The position numbers and the translations under genes were made by a program. A DNA stretch of 12,917 bases from an uncultured beta proteobacterium (lineage in GTDB: Bacteria; Pseudomonadota; Gammaproteobacteria; Burkholderiales; Rhodocyclaceae): NCBI GenBank assembly GCA_903910495.1, contig CAIVZW010000168.1, positions 1 through 12,917 of the forward strand. The letters are read 5' to 3'. Each line of letters starts with the position of its first letter. Position 1 is the stretch's first letter. This document shows positions 1-6,920 of this stretch, piece by piece. The notes beneath the pieces were generated by a model. The model saw only the letters and a list, made by a program, of their open reading frames with translations. It searched no databases and was not told the DNA's origin.

Positions 1-81
1 CTGCATAGCGGCGAGGCCGTATGCCCCTACTGTAGTACGCGCTACGTCTTCAAGGGCAAAGTGTCCGGGGGTCATCACTGA
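1..81 (+). CDS. CHCC-type zinc-finger protein, C-terminal end (partial)
   Basis: Only the last 26 residues are inside the window; the start lies to the left. The readable tail contains a CPYCSTRYVF motif, a CxxC zinc ligand pair followed by an aromatic-rich strand. A histidine six residues before the first Cys is also present. This matches the end of small bacterial zf-CHCC proteins, which resemble the NDUFS6 accessory subunit fold and are commonly 60-70 residues long. In betaproteobacteria such genes are often found between ilvE and waaF, which fits the downstream gene here. The precise function is unknown. The family call comes from the short motif and the context, so the first Cys/His half is not verified. 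Confidence 0.75.
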   Translation: MHSGEAVCPYCSTRYVFKGKVSGGHH

Positions 82-172
82 GCATCGACCATCGCCAAAG
101 CCGGATGACCCTCTGCGTGCTGTACCGCGCCGGGGGTTCAGAGGAGTTCCCAACGCCTTTGAGCACCACGTC

Positions 173-1198
173 ATGAAAGCCCTGATCATCGCCCCCGCCT
201 GGATTGGCGATACCGTCATGGCCCAGCCGCTGTTCATGCGTTTGCACAAACACACTCCGGGCTTGCAACTCGATGCACTGGCTGCCTCCTGGGTTGCGCC
301 GGTACTTCAGCGCATGCCTGAAATCGGTGAGGTCATCAATATGCCCTTCGCGCACGGCGAACTCTCGCTCAGCGCGCGTTACCATCTGGCTCGCCAATTA
401 GCGCACAAGGGCTACCAGCGTGCCTACGTCCTGCCGAATTCGCTCAAGTCGGCGCTTATCCCTTTTCTTGCCGGCATTCCTGAACGTATCGGCTTCACCG
501 GCGAGCACCGCTACGGCTTGATCAACACCCGCCACACCCTCGACGGCAACGCCTTGCCGCAGATGGCCGAACGCTTTGCCCAACTCGCGGAAGCCCCCGG
601 CGCACCCCTGCCCAGACCGATGCACAATCCGCGCCTGGCCTCAAGCCCTGAACAGCAGACGGCAACACTCGCAGCGCTCGGCCTGATGCGCACGGAAAAA
701 ATCGCGGTATTCTGTCCCGGTGCAGAATACGGCGCGGCCAAGCGCTGGCCGGCGCGTCATTTCGCCACCCTGGCCGACGAACTGGCCGGACGGGCTTACG
801 CTGTCTGGCTGCTCGGTTCGCCGAAGGACAAGGAGGTTGGCGACGATATTCTCCGTCTGAGCTCCGTCGCAGAGCCCATCAACCTTTGCGGCAGCACCTC
901 GCTGACGCAGGCCATTGACCTCATCGCGGCAGCCAGCTTTGTCGTTTGCAACGACTCGGGCCTGATGCATGTCGCCGCCGCACTCGAGCGGCCGCTGATT
1001 GCCGTTTACGGATCGTCGTCACCCGGCTTTACGCCGCCGCTTTCCGCGCACGCCCGGATCATCAGTCTCAAGCTCGAGTGCAGTCCATGCTTCAAGCGTG
1101 AATGCCCGCTCGGCCACCTGGACTGCCTGAATACGCTGGAAGCACAGCGGGTGCTTGATGCCTGTCTGCTTACGGAACTGAGGGGCGCTTGCTCATGA
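173..1198 (+). CDS. waaF: Lipopolysaccharide heptosyltransferase II
   Basis: This 341-residue protein is the usual length for WaaF (RfaF), a GT-B fold, glycosyltransferase family 9 enzyme. WaaF adds the second L-glycero-D-manno-heptose of the LPS inner core from ADP-heptose, at the cytoplasmic face of the inner membrane. The N-terminus reads IIAPAWIGDTVMAQPL (residues 5-20) with the conserved Asp13. The C-terminal nucleotide-binding half has CPGAEYGAAKRWP (181-193), the CNDSGLMHVAAAL loop (259-271) and the Cys-rich CSPCFKRECPLGHLDCL segment (303-319) typical of WaaF rather than WaaC. The ATG at 173 is the first in-frame start and the protein begins with the expected MKALIIAP. No strong Shine-Dalgarno sequence precedes it. 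The stop overlaps the next gene's ATG (ATGA), so coupling is expected. Confidence 0.95.
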   Translation: MKALIIAPAWIGDTVMAQPLFMRLHKHTPGLQLDALAASWVAPVLQRMPEIGEVINMPFAHGELSLSARYHLARQLAHKGYQRAYVLPNSLKSALIPFLAGIPERIGFTGEHRYGLINTRHTLDGNALPQMAERFAQLAEAPGAPLPRPMHNPRLASSPEQQTATLAALGLMRTEKIAVFCPGAEYGAAKRWPARHFATLADELAGRAYAVWLLGSPKDKEVGDDILRLSSVAEPINLCGSTSLTQAIDLIAAASFVVCNDSGLMHVAAALERPLIAVYGSSSPGFTPPLSAHARIISLKLECSPCFKRECPLGHLDCLNTLEAQRVLDACLLTELRGACS

Positions 1199-1632
1199 GT
1201 GTCATCTTCACTTCGGCCGAGGACGTTGAAGACGCCTTCTATGAGGCCATCGGCCGTGGCGATCTCGACGCACTGATGAGTGTCTGGGCCGACGATGAGG
1301 AAATCGTCTGTATTCACCCGACCGGCCAACGTCTGGTCGGGCACGTGGCGATACGCGACAGCTGGCGCATTATTTTCGCCAACAATCCCCGACTGACGGT
1401 GCATGTAAAGTGCAGCGTGCGCTGGAAAGGCGTGCTGCTTGACGTCCATAGCGTGATTGAGACGCTCTATCTCGGTGACGAACCGACACCGCATGGCCCG
1501 ATGCTGTCCACCAACGTATTTCAGCGCGGCGCCAGTGGCTGGCGCCTGCTCGCGCACCACACTTCGGCCGCCGCCGATGCCGCAGAAACTGGCGTAGAAG
1601 CACACAACAGTTCGCTGCGGACACTGCATTGA
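1195..1632 (+). CDS. SnoaL/NTF2-like (DUF4440-type) protein
   Basis: A 145-residue protein of the NTF2-like cone fold. The N-terminal helix has the pattern AEDVEDAFYEAIGRGDLDALMSVWADDEEIVCIHP, followed by GHVAIRDSWRIIF, a strand with VHSVIETL, and a C-terminal NVFQRGASGWRLLAHHTS strand pair. These are the hallmarks of the SnoaL_3/DUF4440 group. Members may be catalytic or may simply bind a ligand, and no substrate can be named. I choose ATG 1195, which overlaps the waaF stop as ATGA and has AGGGGCG about eight bases upstream. A TTG at 1189 would add only two residues. The stop overlaps the TTG start of the hydrolase gene. A small gene of this type beside a YheT hydrolase suggests co-expression, not a known pathway. 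Confidence 0.85.
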   Translation: MSVIFTSAEDVEDAFYEAIGRGDLDALMSVWADDEEIVCIHPTGQRLVGHVAIRDSWRIIFANNPRLTVHVKCSVRWKGVLLDVHSVIETLYLGDEPTPHGPMLSTNVFQRGASGWRLLAHHTSAAADAAETGVEAHNSSLRTLH

Positions 1633-2600
1633 TCGATTACCACGCACCCAAGTGGCTCCCCGGCGGCCACGCCCAGACGATCTATCCGCTGCTCATCAAG
1701 CCTGAGTCACACCCCTACCGGCGCGAGCGCTGGGAAACACCGGACAAGGATTTCATCGATCTCGACTGGAGCGAAGCCGCCAGCAATGCACTGAACATCA
1801 GCCGTACGCCGCTCGTCATTCTCTTCCACGGCCTCGAAGGAAGCTCGAACAGCCATTACGCACTGGCTCTGATGCACGCCGTAACGGCCATTGGCTGGGG
1901 CGGCGTGGTCGTCCATTTCCGCGGTTGTTCCGGCGAAGCCAACCGGCTGCCGCGCGCCTACCACTCGGGCGACAGTGAGGAAATCGAATGGGTACTGCAC
2001 CGGCTGAAACAGCATCACCCTGAACGCCCGCTCTATGCGGTTGGTGTCTCATTGGGGGGCAACGCCTTGCTCAAGTGGCTGGGTGAGCGGGAATCTTCCG
2101 CTGCACTTACCCTCTGCGCGGCGGCGGCGGTGAGCGCGCCACTCGATCTGAGTGCCTGTGGGCACAACCTTGGGCGTGGTTTCAACCGGGTCTATACCCG
2201 GCATTTTCTGCACACCCTCAAGCCAACTGCAGCCGCCAAGCTGAAGCGCTTCCCCGGCCTGTTTGACGAGAGCCGCTTGCGCGAAGCCACTACCGTTTAC
2301 GAATTCGACGATGTGGTAACCGGCCCGCTGCATGGCTTTGCCGGTGCAGATGACTACTGGCGCCGTGCTTCAAGCAAGCCCTGGCTGCCCGCCATTCGCC
2401 TGCCGACGCTGGTGCTCAATGCGCAGAATGACCCCTTCCTGCCACCGAACGCCTTACCGGGACCCGATCAGGTTTCTTCCGACGTGACGCTCTATTTTCC
2501 GCGTACCGGCGGTCACGCCGGCTTTGTTTCCGGCAGCCTGCCCGGACGTCTCGACTGGCTGCCGCAGCGATTGCTGCATTTCTTCCGGCACGGCTGTTGA
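1629..2600 (+). CDS. YheT-family alpha/beta-hydrolase
   Basis: A 323-residue alpha/beta-hydrolase of the YheT/ABHD1-3 group (COG0429), probably a cytoplasmic esterase or lipase of unknown natural substrate. The family signature PKWLPGGHAQTIYP is at residues 7-20 and the oxyanion-side HGLEGSSNSHYA at 67-78. The nucleophile elbow GVSLGGN gives Ser141, NAQNDPFLP gives Asp268, and TGGHAGFV gives His296, so the triad looks complete. The start is TTG 1629, part of a TTGA overlap with the preceding stop. The conserved N-terminal signature begins within a few residues of it, and no ATG lies in frame between. The gene converges on the response regulator with a 65-bp gap that holds a hairpin. Confidence 0.92.
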   Translation: MIDYHAPKWLPGGHAQTIYPLLIKPESHPYRRERWETPDKDFIDLDWSEAASNALNISRTPLVILFHGLEGSSNSHYALALMHAVTAIGWGGVVVHFRGCSGEANRLPRAYHSGDSEEIEWVLHRLKQHHPERPLYAVGVSLGGNALLKWLGERESSAALTLCAAAAVSAPLDLSACGHNLGRGFNRVYTRHFLHTLKPTAAAKLKRFPGLFDESRLREATTVYEFDDVVTGPLHGFAGADDYWRRASSKPWLPAIRLPTLVLNAQNDPFLPPNALPGPDQVSSDVTLYFPRTGGHAGFVSGSLPGRLDWLPQRLLHFFRHGC

Positions 2601-2605
2601 AGCAA

Positions 2606-2624
2606 GGCCGGATCAAATCCGGCC
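2606..2624. terminator. Hairpin between convergent operons (possible bidirectional terminator)
   Basis: A perfect 8-bp G+C-rich stem, GGCCGGAT / ATCCGGCC, is closed by a CAA loop. It sits in the 65-bp gap between two convergent stop codons. The symmetry would serve both strands. Neither side has a proper U-tract (the minus-strand exit reads TTGCTTC), so intrinsic termination would be weak or assisted. Confidence 0.5.
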
Positions 2625-2665
2625 AGTCAGCGCTGCGCAATCACCAGAACATTGGACTGGCGCCA

Positions 2666-4042
2666 TCAGTCCGTCAGGGGTGGACTGTCTTCAGTGGAAG
2701 GAGTGTCGGCTGAATCCTGTAGATGAAGCTTTTTCATCTTTTGCCAAAGATTCTTGCGGCTGATCTTGAGACTTCCCGCCGTATCGCCGATCCGGCCATT
2801 ATTGATGCGCAGGGCTTCCAGAATGTATTTTCGCTCACAGCTTTGCAGATACTCGTTGAGGGAATTCGACGATTGCACCTGCTCGGAGGGAGGGACTGTG
2901 TAGGTGCTGCCAAACAGCATCTCGACTGAAATAATGGTTTTTCTCGAGAGGATACAGGCGCGCTCGAGGCAATGCTTGAGTTCGCGAATGTTCCCCGGCC
3001 ATGGATAGTCGAACAGCGCCTTCTCGGCTGCAGGATGCAGACTGCGCGGATCCGAGTTTTCTGTTGCCCAGGTGCTGAGCAGTCGCTGTGCCAACCACAG
3101 AATGTCATCCTTGCGTTCGCGCAGCGGCGGTATATGCAGATGGATGACATGAATGCGATAGTAAAGATCTTCCCTGAAGCGACCGGCCTCAACCATTTGT
3201 TTGAGATCCTGGTGCGTAGCGCAGACCAGTCGGATGGATACTGAAACCGCTGTCTCGGCACCAATCCGGACGATGCTGCGCTCCTGGATCGCGCGCAGCA
3301 GCTTGACCTGCATGACCGGTGACATTTCCCCGATCTCGTCAAGAAACAGGGTTCCGCCATTGGCCTGCTCGAAAACACCCTTTTTGTCGCGGATCGCTCC
3401 GGTGAAGGCTCCTTTGGTGTACCCGAACAATTCAGCCTCAAGCAGGGTTTCGGTCAATGCGCCGCAGTTGACGGCAACGAAAGGCTGGCGACCGGTCGGA
3501 TCACCCAGCCGGTGCAGCGCGCGGGCGACCTCTTCCTTGCCAACGCCTGATTCGCCGGTGATGAGAACCGAACCTGAGTTGTCTGCCAGCCGAGGCAGCA
3601 TGGCCTCGATCGAGCGCATGACACTGGAGATGCCAAGGGTGTGTTCGCCGGTCGAGGGCGGTCTTGATCGGGTACAAAGTTCGTTTATCGTGTGCAATAA
3701 CGCATGAATATCGAGTGGTTTGGTCAGGTAGTCGTGGGCGCCGAGTTTGAGCAGGCGCACGGCACGATCAACGGCGCCGTAGCCGGTGATGAAGACAAAC
3801 GGCGGCAGGTCCGTTGCGCCAGCGCTAAGCTGTATGAACAGATCCTCGCCATTGATGTCAGGCAACTGGATGTCACAGATCACCACGTCGTAGTGCTTGC
3901 GTGCCAGCGCCAGCAGTGCCGACCTGCCGGTCCGGTGACAGTCGCAGGAGAATCCCTCGATGGTAAAACGATCGAGCAAGGCTTCACCCATGATCGCGTC
4001 GTCTTCAATCAGGCAGATACGGTAAGACGACTGTGCGCTCAC
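2666..4042 (-). CDS. Sigma-54-dependent response regulator (REC-AAA+-Fis HTH)
   Basis: An NtrC-type transcriptional activator of 458 residues. The receiver domain (about 7-120) has acidic residues D14/D15, phospho-acceptor D57 in VVICDIQLPD, T86 and K108 (LTKPLD). The AAA+ domain has Walker A GESGVGKE (163-170), the sigma-54 contact loop GAFTGA (211-216) and Walker B GGTLFLDE (229-236), followed by the RFREDLYYRI and IPPLRERKDDI sensor motifs. The C-terminus (about 400-440) is a Fis-type helix-turn-helix, RIGDTAGSLKISRKN. All residues needed for phospho-activation and sigma-54 remodelling are present. I choose the GTG at 4042, which overlaps the kinase stop as GTGA. A longer reading frame starting at 4147 adds 35 Arg-rich residues that are antisense-like and precede the receiver fold. 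The upstream partners are the kinase and the periplasmic binding protein. Target promoters are unknown, but one candidate lies upstream of this operon. Confidence 0.93.
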   Translation of the reverse strand: MSAQSSYRICLIEDDAIMGEALLDRFTIEGFSCDCHRTGRSALLALARKHYDVVICDIQLPDINGEDLFIQLSAGATDLPPFVFITGYGAVDRAVRLLKLGAHDYLTKPLDIHALLHTINELCTRSRPPSTGEHTLGISSVMRSIEAMLPRLADNSGSVLITGESGVGKEEVARALHRLGDPTGRQPFVAVNCGALTETLLEAELFGYTKGAFTGAIRDKKGVFEQANGGTLFLDEIGEMSPVMQVKLLRAIQERSIVRIGAETAVSVSIRLVCATHQDLKQMVEAGRFREDLYYRIHVIHLHIPPLRERKDDILWLAQRLLSTWATENSDPRSLHPAAEKALFDYPWPGNIRELKHCLERACILSRKTIISVEMLFGSTYTVPPSEQVQSSNSLNEYLQSCERKYILEALRINNGRIGDTAGSLKISRKNLWQKMKKLHLQDSADTPSTEDSPPLTD

Positions 4043-5487
4043 TGGATCACCTCGACCGGAATTTCGACCTTGAAATGCATTTGATCTCCCTCTTTTGTCG
4101 CGCTGATTCTGCCGCCGAGTTGATGCACGATCTGGTAAGTGACCCACAGACCCAGCCCGTGCCCGCCGTCGCTCAACGAGAAGAAGGGCTCGAACAGATG
4201 CGCAACCTGTTCTGCCGTAGGCATTACCCCGCTGTTGGCGACGAGCAGATGCAGGTTTCCTTCCCTGGTTCCAAAATCGCAGGCGATGGCGCCCTGCGGC
4301 AGGCTTGCCGCCACGGCGTTGAGCAGGAGGTTGATCAGGATCTGGCGAATCAATGTGGCCGGCAAGCTGACATCGGCATCGAGGGTATTTCTCACTTCCA
4401 GGCGCAAGGCTTTCTTGTGCGCCTGTGGCATCATCAGCGTCAATACGTCTTCGATGTCCTGGGAGGTGAGGTTGCGGCTTTTCAGTCTGGCTTCGACCAG
4501 CAATGCCCCAACCGTGTCCTTGATCTGCATCAGGCCGCGCTCGATCAGGTCAATCGTCTTCTTCGTCTGCGGATCAATTTCGGCATGGCACTTCAGCGTA
4601 TCGATCGCGGTCAGCATGCCACCCAGCGGGTTGTTGATCTCATGGGCCATGCTCGCCGCCAATTGACCCAGAGCCGCCAGTCGTTCGGACTGGATAATCT
4701 GCTTTTCCATACCCTCTTTTGTTCTCAGTTCGACAAGCATCTGGTTGTATACCGAGAATAAACGACCAAGTTCGTCCCCGTAGTTGTAAAGCTCGGGGTC
4801 GATACCGGCCGGCAGACGCTTGCCGATCTCGCCCATGCGCTCGGTCAGTTGCGACAGCGGCAAGGCCATGCGCCGCCCCCAATACCAGCTGATGGGGAGC
4901 AGCAGCGCCAGAACCAGAAGCCCGGTGAGCAGGCCATACCAGGCAATCGTATAAAAACGCTGCAAGAAAAAATCCTTGTCGACGACGATAATCAAAGTGC
5001 CAAAACGGACATGATCATCGCCAATGGGAGTCAGCACATAGAGACGATCAGAATGAGGTATTTCCATGGTTTGCGGGGCACTGCTTCCCAACAAGGGGAT
5101 TCTCTCCGCCAGCACGGCATAGTCTGCTCCGAGACTGCGCAGCGGGGCAAGTATGGGAGCCTTCCTGGGGTGAGACGAGACAAACACATTAAGCGCCGTG
5201 TCGACAACCAGCAGGGTCTCGGCTTTTACCGGGTTGGCGTCCTGTGCCTTGCGGGTCGGCGCGCTGAGCGTTTCAAAGGCATGCCACGTGTCATCATGGA
5301 GCATGGCCTGAAGCAGACTGGGTGCGAGTGAGCGCCCGACGAGTTCCGTATTAACCCGAAAATCTTCCCTCAGTGCCGCATACGCAGCGATCATCAGCGT
5401 AGACGAAACACCCAGTGCAGAGACGACAATCCATAGGGCCCCCAGCAACGGAAGTTTCACACGGAAGCTGAGATCGAACAGTCTCAT
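4039..5487 (-). CDS. Membrane sensor histidine kinase of the binding-protein/two-component operon
   Basis: A 482-residue sensor kinase. One membrane helix (about 13-38) precedes a ~135-residue periplasmic domain of no family I recognise. A second helix (about 181-203) leads into a HAMP-like linker, GRRMALPLSQLTERMGEIG. The dimerisation/phosphotransfer segment ERLAALGQLAASMAHEINNP places the phospho-His at 282, in the NtrB/ZraS-like style usual for partners of sigma-54 regulators. The ATPase domain has an N box with N386 and N390, and GGHGLGL (441-447) as the G2 box. The G1 box reads ANSGVM (417-422), with Asn where Asp is usual and Met in place of the second Gly. The start ATG overlaps the stop of the binding-protein gene by four bases, and the stop overlaps the regulator start. 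With no transporter partners, this kinase probably reads the occupancy of the periplasmic binding protein. Confidence 0.92.
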   Translation of the reverse strand: MRLFDLSFRVKLPLLGALWIVVSALGVSSTLMIAAYAALREDFRVNTELVGRSLAPSLLQAMLHDDTWHAFETLSAPTRKAQDANPVKAETLLVVDTALNVFVSSHPRKAPILAPLRSLGADYAVLAERIPLLGSSAPQTMEIPHSDRLYVLTPIGDDHVRFGTLIIVVDKDFFLQRFYTIAWYGLLTGLLVLALLLPISWYWGRRMALPLSQLTERMGEIGKRLPAGIDPELYNYGDELGRLFSVYNQMLVELRTKEGMEKQIIQSERLAALGQLAASMAHEINNPLGGMLTAIDTLKCHAEIDPQTKKTIDLIERGLMQIKDTVGALLVEARLKSRNLTSQDIEDVLTLMMPQAHKKALRLEVRNTLDADVSLPATLIRQILINLLLNAVAASLPQGAIACDFGTREGNLHLLVANSGVMPTAEQVAHLFEPFFSLSDGGHGLGLWVTYQIVHQLGGRISATKEGDQMHFKVEIPVEVIQ

Positions 5488-6395
5488 GGTTTGCTGACTG
5501 AACGCTGCAATCTGGCGACTTTCTCGTACAGGGCGGCGTCACCCGGGATGAAGCCGTCGATGTTGAGCCGCTTGAGCAGAGCGATGCCGTCCTGATCTCT
5601 GCCCATATCAATCAGTACGCTGCGCATCGCCGCGCTGTCGTGCTGGCTGACAGATACATTAACCACAATGGGCGGGAACCCGTATTCCTCGGATTTGGCA
5701 ACAATTCGCGTCTGGCTTGTCAGTTCCGGGTGGATAACCGAAAGTGTATCCCAGACAAAGCTGTCGATTGATCCGCCATCGGCCAGTCCTTCGGTAATCG
5801 CGACAATGACCTTGCGATGCGACCAGGTAAAAAAGGTTTTCCGGAAAAAATTGCTCTCATCCTTCCCGGCCTGACGCAAGAGGCTTCGGGGTACCAGATA
5901 GCCCGTGTTCGAATAGGCATCGGCGTAGGCGAACACCTTGCCCTCCAGATCCAGCAGCGACGTGGTTTTGTTGTCCGTGGCCGGAACGATGAAGTACGCG
6001 CAATAATACGGCCGCCCACGATACAAGGGTGTTGCCAGTAATCGCGCGTAGTTGCGCCGATGGAGATAGACGTAGGGCAGAGTCGATACCCAGGCGAAAT
6101 CGAGCTTCTTCTGTGAAACCAGATCAATGGTCTCGCGATAGCTGTCGCGCGAGATGAATTCCACCTTGCGTTGCAGTTTCCGTTCGAGATAAACGCGCCA
6201 GTCGTCCAGCACACCGTATTGATCATGGACGATAGCCGGGGTGATGCCGAAGCGAATCGGAGGAGACGAGTTTTCCGTACAATTCGACCCGGTCGAAAAC
6301 AATGCCAGCAGACCTGAGCAGAATACGAAAAAAAACGCTCTTCTGCATCGGGAAGCGCAGTCGATGTGAATGAACGGTAACCCTATTTCACTCAT
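5484..6395 (-). CDS. Periplasmic PhnD-family substrate-binding protein, probable ligand sensor
   Basis: A 303-residue PhnD/transferrin-like binding protein (type 2 periplasmic fold). A signal peptide is visible at residues 18-36 (RRAFFFVFCSGLLALFS), after a somewhat long N-region. The following C39 lacks a clean lipobox, so type I cleavage is likelier. The mature part carries family hallmarks: IRFGITPAIVH (47-57), a KKLDFAWVSTLPYV segment (96-109), LLDLEGKVFAYADAYSNTGYLVPRSLL, and a late GFPPIVVNVSV strand. C132 in RPYYCAYFIV is the only Cys I see beyond the signal region. I choose ATG 6395, which is followed by the signal peptide and preceded by AAAGGA at a 5-nt spacing. An upstream reading frame to 6530 lacks such support. 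It is first in a coupled operon with a kinase and a sigma-54 regulator. There are no permease or ATPase genes, so signalling is likelier than uptake. AioX (arsenite sensor) belongs to this family. The ligand here is unknown and could be arsenite, phosphonate or another oxyanion. Confidence 0.88.
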   Translation of the reverse strand: MSEIGLPFIHIDCASRCRRAFFFVFCSGLLALFSTGSNCTENSSPPIRFGITPAIVHDQYGVLDDWRVYLERKLQRKVEFISRDSYRETIDLVSQKKLDFAWVSTLPYVYLHRRNYARLLATPLYRGRPYYCAYFIVPATDNKTTSLLDLEGKVFAYADAYSNTGYLVPRSLLRQAGKDESNFFRKTFFTWSHRKVIVAITEGLADGGSIDSFVWDTLSVIHPELTSQTRIVAKSEEYGFPPIVVNVSVSQHDSAAMRSVLIDMGRDQDGIALLKRLNIDGFIPGDAALYEKVARLQRSVSKP

Positions 6396-6563
6396 GCCTA
6401 TCCTTTGTGGCCAAACGGTAACATTACTCCAAATACGGGGCCGTTTCGCAAACATCTGCTCCTCCGCCAGCTCTTCGTAACGTCCATCTGACCACGATTC
6501 GGCTGGATCTACGCAGGGAGGAGGCCGCAAGCCATCGGGTTTGAACCCTTCCCTGACTCATGT

Positions 6564-6579
6564 CGCAATATTCATGCCT
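6564..6579 (-). promoter_or_regulatory. Candidate sigma-54 (-24/-12) promoter of the sensory operon
   Basis: Read on the minus strand, this stretch is AGGCATGAATATTGCG. It has GG and GC exactly 10 bases apart, and matches 9 of the 12 informative positions of TGGCACG-N4-TTGCW. It points towards the binding-protein gene. Transcription would begin near 6553, leaving a leader of about 158 nt. The operon's third gene encodes an intact sigma-54 activator, so positive autoregulation is a natural reading. This is a sequence match only, with no proof of use. Confidence 0.5.
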
Positions 6580-6610
6580 TGTCGGGCTGGTAGTGAAAAC
6601 CCGACATGCG

Positions 6611-6629
6611 GTGTTTGCCTGTAAAACAC
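6611..6629. promoter_or_regulatory. Dyad, candidate activator (enhancer) site
   Basis: A perfect 6-bp inverted repeat, GTGTTT-N7-AAACAC, spans 19 bp and is centred about 67 bp upstream of the inferred sigma-54 start. Its size and symmetry suit a dimeric Fis-type HTH such as that of the operon's own regulator. A single short dyad in a non-coding region can arise by chance, and the site is somewhat closer to the start than many sigma-54 enhancers. Confidence 0.3.
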
Positions 6630-6712
6630 TTCGGATAGCCAGGCACTTGGATGTGCAACCCGTATACCGACAAAAAGCACTAGGGTGTGTTCTCATTTAG
6701 CGGGCGGATCAC

Positions 6713-6811
6713 GTTGTTGCCCAATGCGTCCGAGACAAGGCGCGAGCCGAGGCCAATGGTTGTTCCATTGGCGAGGCGAGCAACGCCGTATCGGGCGCAT
6801 TGGGCAACAAC
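6713..6811. repeat. Long internal hairpin 1 of the MITE
   Basis: Perfect 16-bp outer arms, GTTGTTGCCCAATGCG at 6713-6728 and its inverse at 6796-6811, enclose a partly paired middle. At the apex a perfect 8-bp stem, GCCAATGG (6752-6759) with CCATTGGC (6765-6772), closes on a TTGTT loop. The transcript would fold into one long stem on either strand. Confidence 0.85.
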
Positions 6812-6818
6812 CCGGAGG

Positions 6819-6920
6819 GCAAGCACCGGGCCGGGCGCTTCGCTGCGTTGCCGCGCGCTTGCGTGGAATAACCACGCCGCGCTTACGGCGCCTTGCGCTG
6901 CATCCCGGCCCGGTGCTTGC
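6819..6920. repeat. Long internal hairpin 2 of the MITE
   Basis: Perfect 17-bp arms, GCAAGCACCGGGCCGGG at 6819-6835 and its inverse at 6904-6920, enclose a G+C-rich middle. At the apex GCGTGG (6861-6866) pairs with CCACGC (6872-6877) around an AATAA loop. It stands directly beside hairpin 1, so the element is two adjacent cruciform-prone stems inside outer inverted repeats. Confidence 0.85.

Larger units (their letters stand above)
6396..6679. other. Non-coding upstream region of the sensory operon
   Basis: No convincing gene is seen in these 284 bases. They hold the ribosome-binding site of the binding-protein gene (AAAGGA on the minus strand, 6401-6406), a sigma-54 promoter candidate and two dyads further upstream. 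One dyad is TGTCGGG / CCCGACA at 6580-6586 and 6600-6606. A weak sigma-70-like pair on the minus strand (TTGCGA, 17 bases, AGTAAT, within about 6420-6450) is a possible alternative promoter. With the sigma-54 start, the 5' leader would be about 158 nt. I see no recognisable riboswitch in it. Confidence 0.5.

Noticed and set aside
105..176. Small open frame (MTLCVLYRAGG-type, 23 codons) ending in an ATGA overlap with waaF
   Set aside because: It could be a coupling leader, but no ribosome-binding site or recognisable motif supports it and the overlap can arise by chance.
1006..1647. Minus-strand open frame of 213 codons
   Set aside because: It is antisense to waaF and the SnoaL-like gene, with low-complexity composition typical of a shadow frame.
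4043..4147. N-terminal extension of the sigma-54 regulator (start at 4147)
   Set aside because: Its 35 residues lie over the kinase's 3' coding end and precede the conserved receiver start. The GTG at 4042 overlaps the kinase stop and gives the standard length.
4033..4761. Plus-strand open frame of 242 codons
   Set aside because: It is entirely antisense to the kinase and the regulator start, both of which have strong motif support. The protein shows no domain.
6396..6530. N-terminal extension of the binding protein (start at 6530)
   Set aside because: It would bury the signal peptide 45 residues inside the protein. ATG 6395 has a good AAAGGA site.
6424..6696. Minus-strand 90-codon open frame upstream of the sensory operon
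   Set aside because: It starts within the MITE end, covers the promoter candidate, and shows no family features.
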